Below, piece by piece: positions 55,800 through 64,000 of a DNA stretch of 64,000 nucleotides. Under the pieces are notes generated by a model. That model was not told the DNA's origin, searched no databases, and worked only from the letters and a program-made list of their open reading frames with translations. Where the stretch lies: assembly GCA_011503125.2 (NCBI GenBank), contig WWBZ02000051.1:1674001-1738000 (forward strand), in the 5' to 3' direction. Positions within the stretch are counted from its first letter, which is position 1. The number at the start of each line of letters is the position of its first letter. This DNA comes from Botryosphaeria dothidea (Eukaryota > Ascomycota > Dothideomycetes > Botryosphaeriales > Botryosphaeriaceae). Made by a program: the position numbers and the translations under genes.

Positions 55800-56041
55800 T
55801 GCGCATGTGTGGAAATCATCGGGGGTGAGGTACTATGTCGCGGGAAGCACAGGTGTATGTTTTACGGCATTTGCGCCGCAGAGTCGAGGCCACCAGCCCT
55901 TGTTTGAGCGATGTCGGACATAGATGCGCTAAGATAAGCTTAGATAAAACCCTATGACGTAGGTTGCTCCTCGCTTCCCAACAACACCATCTCGTCGTTT
56001 CCCTCATCCCTGCTGAGACCACTGCCTAATCTATTTTGCCT

Positions 56042-57233
56042 TCATCCGAGGAGCTCCTCAACATTCGCCCTCAGAGTCTCCTCCAAGCTCATGAACCCAG
56101 GCCTCCCCAGATCCCTCAGCAATGTCTCCGCCCTCTCTCGTCCTTCAACTCGACTGATGTTGCGGTCCAAACCAGGAATATCCTCGTCGTTCTTCCTGTT
56201 TGGCGCGAGGCTCTTGAACACCGCGAACCATTCGTTCCATGTATACGAGTCGGCGTAAGCGAAGATGCGCTCGTTGTCCACTTCAGGATGCACCAGCGCG
56301 GCTACGTGGAGACGCCCGGTATCCTCTCCACTGACATAGTAGACTGCGCATCGTCAGTTCGGCACATGTTGTACATTGCCCCCGCGGAACCTTACAGCGC
56401 TGCATATATTCTAGCCCAGCTGTATCGTTTTGGAAAACCCTCACCGGGACCGCACAGGATGCCTGATGACCTTGCTTCTGCACGTTGAGTGGGCGTCCCA
56501 AGACCGCAGGAGGCACCACTGTTCGCTTAGTTAGCGGGCCGCCTCATTTATCAGAGACACTACTTGCCTGTGCTGAACGCAAAGTGTGGTTTGGTCTCGT
56601 TTACCCATTCCCAGGCTCTTTTCTCACTGATCGTCTTAGATGCTATGTAGGCAATATGACCCCTCTCCGCATCCGTCAGAGAATCCGGCAGATTTTTCAC
56701 AGCTTCTATAGCGTCTTCGTTGAACTCATCCACGCTTATCGATCTTTCTGGGGAGTGCTTGTCCATGTCTCGCACGGCCCCAGCAGAAGACGTCAAAACG
56801 AAGCGCTTTACGCTAGGCTCCTTTGCTGCTGATTGGAGGGCACTCATTGTACCGGTAACAGTGGTGCCAATCACCTTTTCCACGGATGGATCCATGGTAA
56901 CAACGGCAGCCACATGGGCCACTCCAGCCACACCTGATCTCTCTCAGCACACACCGGCATAGCTGAAGGGTGGATCTTACCTTTAACCGCGTCGTCGAAA
57001 ACGTCTTCATCAGTCAGATTCCCCACCTGAAAAAGCTCGAACCGGTTCTTGCCGAACTTATCGTCGAAATGATCCGAAAACCAGCTGCATCTTTTGACAT
57101 CTCTCACGCTCCCACGGACCTTAAAGCCGTAGTTGAGGAGTTGGTCTGCTACATGAGAGCCCACAAATCCATTGACACCAGTGACAAGGACCGTAGATCC
57201 TAGGGGAATTGAGGAGCGCTCGAACAAGGTCAT
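56042..57233 (-). CDS. extended SDR NAD(P)H-dependent reductase (dihydroflavonol reductase/Gre2-like)
   Basis: Four exons (57233-56981, 56933-56568, 56518-56396, 56343-56042) encode 347 residues. Family members reduce aldehydes, ketones or flavonoid-type substrates with NADPH. The Rossmann motif is in STVLVTGVNGFVGSHVADQL. The catalytic Ser is in FVLTSSAGAV, and the Tyr-Lys pair is in HIAYIASKTISEKRAWEW. PPAVLGRPLN and YYVSGEDTGRLHVAALVHPE are typical later motifs. The second intron (56519-56567) begins with GC rather than GT, in the strong context ACAG|GCAAGT. All four exons join in phase only with this GC-AG intron. Fungal members often act in detoxification or secondary metabolism; the substrate here is unknown. 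Confidence 0.88.
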
Positions 57234-58346
57234 TTTGAGCGGGGAGGTTGGCCGATGAAGTTGCGATGAAAAGGTGACGATCTGGAGAGACTGAAGACAA
57301 AGGGGAGAGCGTTTGGAGGTATTTATCCTGATTCACGAGCACCAGCTCCGACCCCATAGGATCACTTCGGGACCTCCCAATTTGACACATGATAAGTGCA
57401 TTCAGAGTAAGCTTGACTCAAGCAGACCCTCCAACAGCTATTTCCAGGCCCACGACCGGCGATTCGCATTAACCCCGACATTCTAACACCGCAAATTTTG
57501 TATCATTCAAGAGATAGTACCGGAAGCAACGGAGTTTACGTCGTTGTATTGGCACCGCAAAGCATCGGATAACTCAGCTACCCGAAGCCAAGCGGAGATG
57601 GCCATGCTGGAAAATCATTGGTCAACCCCCTAATATAAGCAATGTCCAAGCGCAGCTCATAGATTAGCACAGCTTCAAGCCGTTGCAAGAAGTAGTGTCT
57701 GCCTCCCACTTCCTTCCGACATTGCAGCAAACATTCGACCATCATTCTCCTCCGGCGAAGCGACGTGTGACGAGCGCGCCATAGCAACAGGTAATCAATT
57801 CTCGTTAGTTTGCCTTCCCCCGATGAAGACTCGAAAATAAGCATTACCTGAAGTCCTTATTGTTGCTGTGCGACCTTTAGTCTTGTGGATCATCAATAGT
57901 CCCTACATGGCGATCTCCAGGTACTCTAGAATTGCGTACGAGTACACTTTTTCAGAGGCCAGCCTGAGTAGCCTACGTTCAAACAAATGGTCAACCCGAC
58001 AGGGCTTCTGGCAACAAACTGGCTCTCACTCTCGCCCTTTCGATCCGGCGCGGCATGCACCGGCAGTCGGCTAACATCAGATGAAGTTGGAGATGATCAA
58101 CAGATAAGATAACCTGAAGGATGCTCGCCCAACCCCGCATGACGCAATGCAGAGAGAGACTCTCAGCCGCAGGGCCGTATGCGGAGGAAGGGAAAGAAGT
58201 GCACCCCGCTCTGCATACTCTGCCCAAGCCAGATATTAGACGTCACACCTCCGCGTGCGGCTGATTTCCCTCTTATACACCAGCTTTCGCGGATATCCTT
58301 GCACCGGGCCGCATCCGAGGCAGCTTGGATCCACTTGTCTCTCGCA
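57234..58346. other. intergenic, no gene seen
   Basis: Short frames only. It is a 1.1-kb divergent region between the SDR gene and the FrnE-like gene. Confidence 0.5.
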
Positions 58347-59399
58347 ATGGCATACGACTCGACCATCAATTTCACGCTCGATACGATATGTCCATGGTAA
58401 ACACCGCTTGGCAGCCATCCTAGGCACAGGAATAAGAGATGGCTCACCAAGAAGTACAGGACATATCTGGCGCGACGCCGCCTGCAGCGCGCGCTCGAGC
58501 AGGTCCGCTCCTCGGATCCGGACAGCGGCACCACCTTCACGCTTAAGTACTTGCCATTCCAGCTGTATCCCGAAGCCAGCAAGGAAGGCGAAGACAAGTA
58601 TGAGTGGTACAGAAAGTCGCGCTATGGCGACAGCGAGGAGAAGATGAAAATGTATACGGCAATCATGACAGCCTACGGTGCAGACGCTGGGATCAACTTC
58701 AAGTGCGTGCGCTTTTGTCTTCCAAAGGTTGAGGACGCGGCCTTGCGACACCTAAGGCTGTGTTCGCCGGTCCACTCCTAAATATAGTCGGTCTAGAACA
58801 CGGCATTCCTGACACGAACACGACAACCTCCAGATTCGGCGGAACGGTCGCAAACACGCTGAATGCGCATCGGGTGATTCAACACTTCCAGGAAAAGAGC
58901 GGCCCAGAGGTGACCGACAAGATTGTGGAATGTAAGCAGCGAATGGAAGGGGGCTAAACACGCGGCTCTCGGGACCCAATCCGAGCTTTCTCGCAACAAC
59001 AAACTCGCCGAACTCCACCGCCAGCATTCCTTTGACCGGAAATGGGAGGCGGCTGAGCGACTTAGCAGCCGATCTCCGCTGATCCACAGCTGACTTGTAT
59101 TCTTAGCGCTGTACAGCCAGTACTTCGAGAACGAGAAGCATCCGAGCGCTGCCGACACGCTGCTCCGCGCAACTGCCGACGCGGGTATCCCGGAATCCGA
59201 GGCCAAGACTATCATCGACGACGAATCCGAGGGTCTGATGGATGTCAAAATGCTGATTCAGGAGCAGAAAGGTAACGGCGTCGACGCGGTGCCATACCTT
59301 GTCATCGAAGGCCGAAAGCGCGATGTGACGATCCAAGGCGCGAAGGAGGTGGACGACTACGTGAAGGCGCTACAGCGCGTTATCAAGGAGAACGCATGA
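58347..59399 (+). CDS. DsbA-family FrnE-like thioredoxin-fold protein
   Basis: Exons 58347-58396, 58460-58702, 58834-58931 and 59107-59399 encode 227 residues. Bacterial FrnE and fungal relatives have a thioredoxin fold with a helical insertion; proposed roles are thiol oxidoreductase or isomerase. The sequence shows TICPWTYLARRRLQRALEQ at the active-site turn, KYLPFQLYPEA, GGTVANTLNAHRVIQHF and the cis-Pro region GVDAVPYLVIEGRKRDVTI. The usual CPWC is CPWT here, so only one of the two active-site Cys remains. That weakens the disulphide-isomerase role and may point to a glutathione-dependent or non-catalytic one. The first exon joins at TACAG|G, giving the family-like turn. Confidence 0.85.
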
Positions 59400-60022
59400 T
59401 AGATTGCATGCGGGAGAGAAAGACCGATCAATCCACCTGGAGGAGGAAGACGGAAAAGCGGTGGGGGCGTCTTGGCTACTAGGAGTCGAGTTTCGACGCG
59501 GATCCGAGTAGCGCAATCCCGCATTCGTGTCGCGTTGAGGGAAGAATGCGAGTTTAGAGTTCAACCACGGCAAAGTCAAGCAATTCCCCGCCCGTTCGTT
59601 TCTGTTCGGTCTACTGCACGTCCAAGCACCCCCGGTCGAGATCTGCTCGCGAGGAACGCCTTTTCCCGCCCCATTTCGAGCCCCACTGAGTTAAGTGCCA
59701 GAAATATATTTGCCAAGCGCTTGCCAGATCTCTGATTGCTCTAAAAACCCCATGGCCCTTTTCCATCATCGAGACTGCCTTACTTTCTGCCATAATATAT
59801 TCTTTGCATATAATCGCCGATTCGCTAGCCTGCCTGCTTAATCACCATCATCAGCTCCTTCTCCACTTCCTCATCATCTTCCCCAACATTCTATGAGCTC
59901 TACGACTATCGACCAAAAACACTTCTACATAACAAACCAAACGACACCTCAATACCATTAATGCGAAGAGGCAAATTCTCGTCAAACCACTCAATTGCGC
60001 CATCCGCCCCCCACTCCCAACA
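59400..60022. other. intergenic, no gene seen
   Basis: 3' flank of the FrnE-like gene and promoter of the small membrane protein gene. Short frames only. Confidence 0.55.
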
Positions 60023-60634
60023 ATGAAGTACGTGCTCGCATGTTTCTTTTTCTTTCTCTTCTCCCCGCTCTACCCTCTCTTCAACCCCAAGGCGCCCCGC
60101 CCCGCTCGCATCCTCCTCCCACCCAAACACGCGGCTGTCACGGCTCCCCAAACCCTAATCGCCGATCACGTGCTGACCACCAATCACAGCACCACCACAG
60201 CAACATCATCTTGCCTAGCGTCCTACCTCACCGGCGCGTCGTCATCGTCATCAATAATACCGACCATCCAAATCGCCCTCGCCCTCAGCAACCTCTCCTC
60301 ATCCTCCTCATTTTTCTCGAACGCGACGTCGACACCCTGGTCGTTTGTGTCCGCGTTATCGAATACGAACATCATTACGTTGCTGCTGCTGCCCCTGGTC
60401 ATCCGCGAGATCCCAACTTTCATGACGACGACGCTAGACCCGCTGCTCGATTATGTGCTCGATCCGTGGAGCTGGAGTTATTTCCCCGTCTGGTGCGCGG
60501 AGGTGTGGAGGTTGGTGCGGGAGGAGAGGGAGGCGCGGTGGGTGGTGGCTGGGGCGGTCGGGAGCGTGGAGAGGGTGTGGAGGGAGAGGGGAGTGGTGGA
60601 AGAGGTCACGCTCAGGGTGGAGACAAAGTTGTGA
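60023..60634 (+). CDS. small putative membrane or secreted protein, unrecognised
   Basis: A single exon encodes 203 residues. The N terminus MKYVLACFFFFLFSPLYPLF is a signal peptide or anchor. Ser/Thr-rich sequence follows (SSSSSFFSNATST), then a hydrophobic stretch (ITLLLLPLVIREIP) and a charged helical C terminus (WRLVREEREARWVVAGA). An overlapping plus-strand frame of 223 codons (59995-60666) has no such features. I do not recognise a family. The coding call rests on the clean hydrophobic N terminus. Confidence 0.45.
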   Translation: MKYVLACFFFFLFSPLYPLFNPKAPRPARILLPPKHAAVTAPQTLIADHVLTTNHSTTTATSSCLASYLTGASSSSSIIPTIQIALALSNLSSSSSFFSNATSTPWSFVSALSNTNIITLLLLPLVIREIPTFMTTTLDPLLDYVLDPWSWSYFPVWCAEVWRLVREEREARWVVAGAVGSVERVWRERGVVEEVTLRVETKL

Positions 60635-61413
60635 GGGTTGGGGAAGAGATGAGTTGGTTTTTTTAACGACACTGATGTACAGCTGCGACGGTCGCTACCA
60701 AAAAAGTTATGACGAACTTGTACATAGACCAAAAAGGATGAATACTAGAGTTTTGGACATGCTTAAGAGAAAGGGGGTTTCCGAGAAGCATGGTTGTGCC
60801 CTACCGTCCAGAACGATCTTTACTCGCTTCGCCAATGGCATCTCAAGTGGACGTCCGCGCCTATCTACTGCAAACAACTCTAGGTGTCCTTGAAGCTGTT
60901 GCCAGGCACAGCCCCGTGACAGCAATCCAGGCGTTCCTATCGGCCCCTTGATCCCCGTTGTACTCTTAAGGCTATTGTGAGATTGCATTTATCATGATTC
61001 AGAACCCAAGGAGAAGTGAACTGAGACGTTCTGTGTCACTAGGGCTTAGTATTGTAGGAGTGAATGGGACGGCTACTGGTTTTTGATATGCGTAGAAGCC
61101 CAATCTGATCCATAATCTAGTACCATGTCCGATTCACTTTTCTCTGTTTCCTTACCCTATGAAAAACCTCTTAGAAAAGGAGCCCTGAATGACCTGACTT
61201 TCCCATGGCTCATCTGAGCCTGAAAGATAGTACACACGGATTATTGACTTCAAGTCAGCAACACACTGTCGAAACAAGCAAGTTTTAAGGATGTGAGTTA
61301 CAATACATGCGGAATACGACCATGTAACCATAGCCATCGAAATTCGGATGTACACTTCAACAATTCGCCGAACAACCATCTCTGACCCTGATATCCTCCC
61401 CTCTCAATGCCTC
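60635..61413. other. convergent intergenic region, no gene seen
   Basis: AT-richer spacer with short frames only. Confidence 0.55.
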
Positions 61414-62199
61414 TTACGCCTTACCCTCCTTCTTGAACGCCTCATCCACCGCATCCGCCATCTCGGCCAGCTTTCCGAATCTCCACGTAACATCCACTCT
61501 TCCCTCAAACTCCTCGATCTTCCCACCCATCACACTTTCGACCTCGCCTTCCCTCGTGCCCCTCGCGATCCACGCACTCACCAACCCCGCCTTCTTCGCC
61601 GGCTCATGGTCGTGAAACAAGCTCTGCGCCGTATGCAGTATCTCCTCCTTCTCGACCCCCAAATCCTCCTTGCACTTCTTCACCAGATACTCAAAGTTCT
61701 TCGGATCCGGCTTGTACGACCCGATATCCTGCGCCGTGTAGATCGCATCGAAGCGCGTGCCGCCGAGGGGCCCCGCGGCCGTGTTCCCAAAGCTCGCGCG
61801 ATCCACGTTCGACAGGATGACCAGCTTGTAGCGCCTGGCCAGCTGCCTCAGCGCGCCGACGGTGTCGGCAAAGGCGGGCCAGGCGCCGACGCCGGCGCCA
61901 AAGGCCGCGCACTCGGCCTCGTCGGGCCGCTCGAGGCCGTGCTCGGCGGCGAAGGCGGCGTAGGCGGCGGCGAGCAGCGCGCTGTAGGGCAGCGTGGGCT
62001 GCTCGCGCTGGATGCGCGACTCGTGCGCGACGAAGGAGCGCAGGCAGGCCGGGCGCGAGGCCTGGAACTCGTGGGACGGCGGCAGGCGCTCGAGCAGTGG
62101 CGCCAGGTGCGTGTAGATGCCGAGCTCCCAGTCGACGAGCGTGCCGAAGCAGTCGAAGGTCAGGGCGCGGAAGGAGGCGAGGGAGCGGTCGGACGGCAT
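61414..62199 (-). CDS. haloacid dehalogenase type II-like hydrolase
   Basis: A single exon encodes 261 residues. The four HAD motifs are visible. Motif I is RALTFDCFGTLVDWELG, with the nucleophilic Asp. Motif II is the Ser of YKLVILSNVDRASFGNT, motif III the Lys of DIGSYKPDPKNF, and motif IV lies in LFHDHEPAKKAG. The type II L-2-haloacid dehalogenases share the Cys-Phe-Gly-Thr-Leu-Val-Asp-Trp loop. Fungal members are common and their true substrates are mostly unknown; some may be phosphatases. The N-terminal start at 62199 gives the expected length. Confidence 0.9.
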   Translation of the reverse strand: MPSDRSLASFRALTFDCFGTLVDWELGIYTHLAPLLERLPPSHEFQASRPACLRSFVAHESRIQREQPTLPYSALLAAAYAAFAAEHGLERPDEAECAAFGAGVGAWPAFADTVGALRQLARRYKLVILSNVDRASFGNTAAGPLGGTRFDAIYTAQDIGSYKPDPKNFEYLVKKCKEDLGVEKEEILHTAQSLFHDHEPAKKAGLVSAWIARGTREGEVESVMGGKIEEFEGRVDVTWRFGKLAEMADAVDEAFKKEGKA

Positions 62200-62892
62200 T
62201 TTTTCGAGGAAGTAGATTGGGTGAAGAGGCTTGGCCTGACGGTGTCTGGAGTTGAGGTCTGAGTAGAGGCTGAGGTGTAAGCAACCGTGGGGCTTGGGGT
62301 AAGGGTGTTTTCTGCGGGTGTTTAGTTGCGGGGGTACGATGTTAATAAGAAGTCAGGGTCCGAAAGCTGGTTAGTCAAGAGCAGATGTCAATGAATGTCT
62401 AGTGCGCTTCCAAGCATCGCGAAGCATTGGCCTTGCTTGATTTGCGGGATGTTTTGGGTTGTTACTCCGGCGGAAAGCGGGCAAACGTGGGGCATAGGAC
62501 GTGCGTCATGATCAGCCCCTCATCCGGAAAAGTCGTTGCCGCTTTGGCTCGAGCGCTGCGGGTTAATGGAGGCAACATAGCATCCCTGAACGTCTTTGGG
62601 TGCCTGAGCTCCAGTCAATCCATAGCAAGGAAGACCGGTGAGTGATATACATGTCGGTGCGAAACATTCTATATCCATCTTTGTTCCAATTCTCGCTACG
62701 ATTGGCGTCTGCCCTTGTGTATACGTTAAGTTGGAATCCGTTCCTATAATACTTTTTGAATGGACCCCGATAAACGACAGTAGATTTACTCAGCGTTGAA
62801 ATGATCCATGAATTCGAGTGCCTAGAAATAGAGGGCCGGCCCTTATCCACAAATTCCTCCGTTCTTAAGCCTTTCCAGTTACCACGCGTCTT
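62200..62892. other. intergenic, no gene seen
   Basis: Promoter of the HAD gene and 3' flank of the Ybp-family gene. Short frames only. Confidence 0.55.
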
Positions 62893-64000
62893 CTACGCGC
62901 CGTTGAGTGCCTTAACACCCCTCTCAACCCTATCCAAGACATCCTCCAGGACATTCAAATCTGCCAATCCAGTCGCAGTGCTGTCCTCACCTTCCTCACC
63001 TCTCAACTGTCCTCCTTGCTCTAACGACTTACGGAACGAACCTACCGCTTGTCTCAACGGGAAGAGATAGCTGCCACCAACATCATTACCCTCATGCAAC
63101 CCAGGGATATCGAGGACCTTGTGTAGGGGTTTTGCGGAGAGAAGCAAATAGTAGAAGTTGAGCGTTGCAAGGTAGAATGACAGATCAAGCTTGAACTTCT
63201 GCCAAGCCTCCGAAATGGATGGTCCAGACAGATCGTGCGTGATTTCAGGGAACAGGAACGGCGCAACGGTAGCGAGGGCGACTGAAGTCGCGAAGATGGA
63301 TTGTGCCTCAGGGTCCGTGTCGGTAGCTGTCGAAGTAGAGCGGGAATGGCCAGGGGTCTTGCCTGATGGGGCGGAAGCTGGTTGCTGTGCGGCTTGAAGG
63401 GTCGCTATGTTTGCTTCGATCGTTTCGCCCTTGAGCCAGCCGACGGCGGTAGCTTTAAGGTTTTCATAGGGGCAATGTTCGAGAGTGTCACGTATGAAAG
63501 TGAGGCGAACGAGGTCGGAAGGATGAGAGCGTAGTACCGTTGTCGTAAGGTAATGAGCGTTGTAACGGAGAGTAGGCGACGGGTTGTTCGCTGCTAGGAG
63601 GGAAGTCACCTGCAGATATTTGATGAAGTCCTCATCTTCTGTTGGTTCGCCGATCTTGTTCTTCTCCACCGCCAGAATCCCAAGAGTTAAAAGACTGTCT
63701 ACTAGAGCGTTTGAATGGAGGCCAGTGTCCATTGCCGACACGAGACCGACAAAATTGTGGAGAATTGTGGCATGATCTGGAAATACCGGGATGTCCTTTG
63801 TCGAGGTTGGAAGTTCGTAAATGACCTCACCTATCTTTCGTGCGGTCAAAAGATATAGGGCGCCTGTCTTCGAAAGCGGAATATCCTCAGCTGCAGCTGG
63901 AGGCTCTTCCTCTTCTGCAGGCAGCTTGCTTGGCTCCGGATTCGTGTCTTTGATCGCAGCAAGTATGTCATCCGACCCAACGCCGAGATCTACCGAGAGT
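62893..64000 (-). CDS. Ybp/glomulin-family protein, C-terminal part (5' end outside window)
   Basis: The minus-strand frame is open from the window edge to a stop at 62893, giving at least 369 residues. The visible part starts near LSVDLGVGSDDILAAIKDTN. It contains LRYNAHYLTTTVLRSHPSDL and RLTFIRDTLEHCPYENLKAT, which I associate with the fungal Yap1-binding/Ybp2 and ALF4/glomulin family. Family members are helical-repeat proteins: in yeast Ybp1 helps Yap1 oxidation by peroxide, and Ybp2 acts at kinetochores. The C terminus ends VLEDVLDRVERGVKALNGA. No intron is seen in this part. Assignment rests on recall of the conserved block, so the precise function is unsettled. Confidence 0.72.
   Translation of the reverse strand, partial: LSVDLGVGSDDILAAIKDTNPEPSKLPAEEEEPPAAAEDIPLSKTGALYLLTARKIGEVIYELPTSTKDIPVFPDHATILHNFVGLVSAMDTGLHSNALVDSLLTLGILAVEKNKIGEPTEDEDFIKYLQVTSLLAANNPSPTLRYNAHYLTTTVLRSHPSDLVRLTFIRDTLEHCPYENLKATAVGWLKGETIEANIATLQAAQQPASAPSGKTPGHSRSTSTATDTDPEAQSIFATSVALATVAPFLFPEITHDLSGPSISEAWQKFKLDLSFYLATLNFYYLLLSAKPLHKVLDIPGLHEGNDVGGSYLFPLRQAVGSFRKSLEQGGQLRGEEGEDSTATGLADLNVLEDVLDRVERGVKALNGA

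Noticed and set aside
61348..62262. 304-codon plus-strand frame
   Set aside because: Antisense to the HAD gene with all four HAD motifs; Arg/Ala/Gly-rich shadow.

Overview
This window reads as nuclear chromosomal DNA from a filamentous ascomycete (Pezizomycotina, most likely a Dothideomycete). The evidence is dense genes on both strands, short GT-AG introns of about 43-130 bp, and fungal-type proteins (Pga1, Mso1, Nce101, Gyp7, Mak16, Ctf4, DUF3176). Secreted plant-polymer enzymes (cutinase, tannase/feruloyl esterase, GH31 glycosidase) fit a plant-associated or saprotrophic fungus. No complete transposon, CRISPR, rRNA or convincing tRNA gene was seen. All exon coordinates below were assembled by hand from splice signals, reading phase and family similarity. 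Family names rest on recognised motifs, not on database searches.

Layout. 1-7.4 kb holds the 3' end of a membrane protein gene, PGA1 (GPI anchor synthesis), a small F-box protein, ADE8 (purine synthesis) divergent from ATG8 (autophagy), and NCE101. 8.3-9.6 kb has a perfect (TTC)54 microsatellite just upstream of a secreted, probably GPI-anchored protein. 10.2-12.1 kb is mitochondrial MSS1/MnmE. 12.8-13.8 kb (minus strand) is an odd locus: two eight-codon reading frames, each encoding MGRGGYN, sit in a leader otherwise free of ATG, ahead of a 65-residue frame that begins and ends with the same motif. 13.8-17.0 kb has no convincing gene. 17.0-21.5 kb holds HUS1 and CTF4 head to head around a 319-bp promoter with two MCB boxes. 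22.3-25.7 kb holds alpha-tubulin and MAK16, also divergent.

26-34.4 kb is sparser and AT-richer. It carries a secreted NucA/NucB-like nuclease, about 3.5 kb without genes, a cutinase and a tannase-family esterase. 35-39.6 kb holds MSO1 and GYP7, both of membrane traffic. 40-45 kb has a small Cys-rich protein, a DUF3176 membrane protein gene that seems to be decaying, and an unknown gene. 45.3-52.8 kb holds a secreted GH31 enzyme, an acyl-CoA dehydrogenase and an Ala-rich secreted protein. 54-64 kb holds a three-exon F-box gene whose large intron carries Pol III-like boxes, an extended SDR reductase with a GC-AG intron, a FrnE-like DsbA-family protein, a small membrane protein, a haloacid-dehalogenase-type hydrolase, and the 3' part of a Ybp/glomulin-family gene that runs off the window.

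How the genes relate: most are unlinked housekeeping functions, as is usual in fungi. The meaningful pairings are shared divergent promoters: ADE8/ATG8 (a Gcn4/CPC1-type site), HUS1/CTF4 (replication and checkpoint, MCB boxes) and alpha-tubulin/MAK16 (CCAAT boxes). The secreted nuclease, cutinase and esterase form a loose neighbourhood of extracellular enzymes in the AT-richer block.
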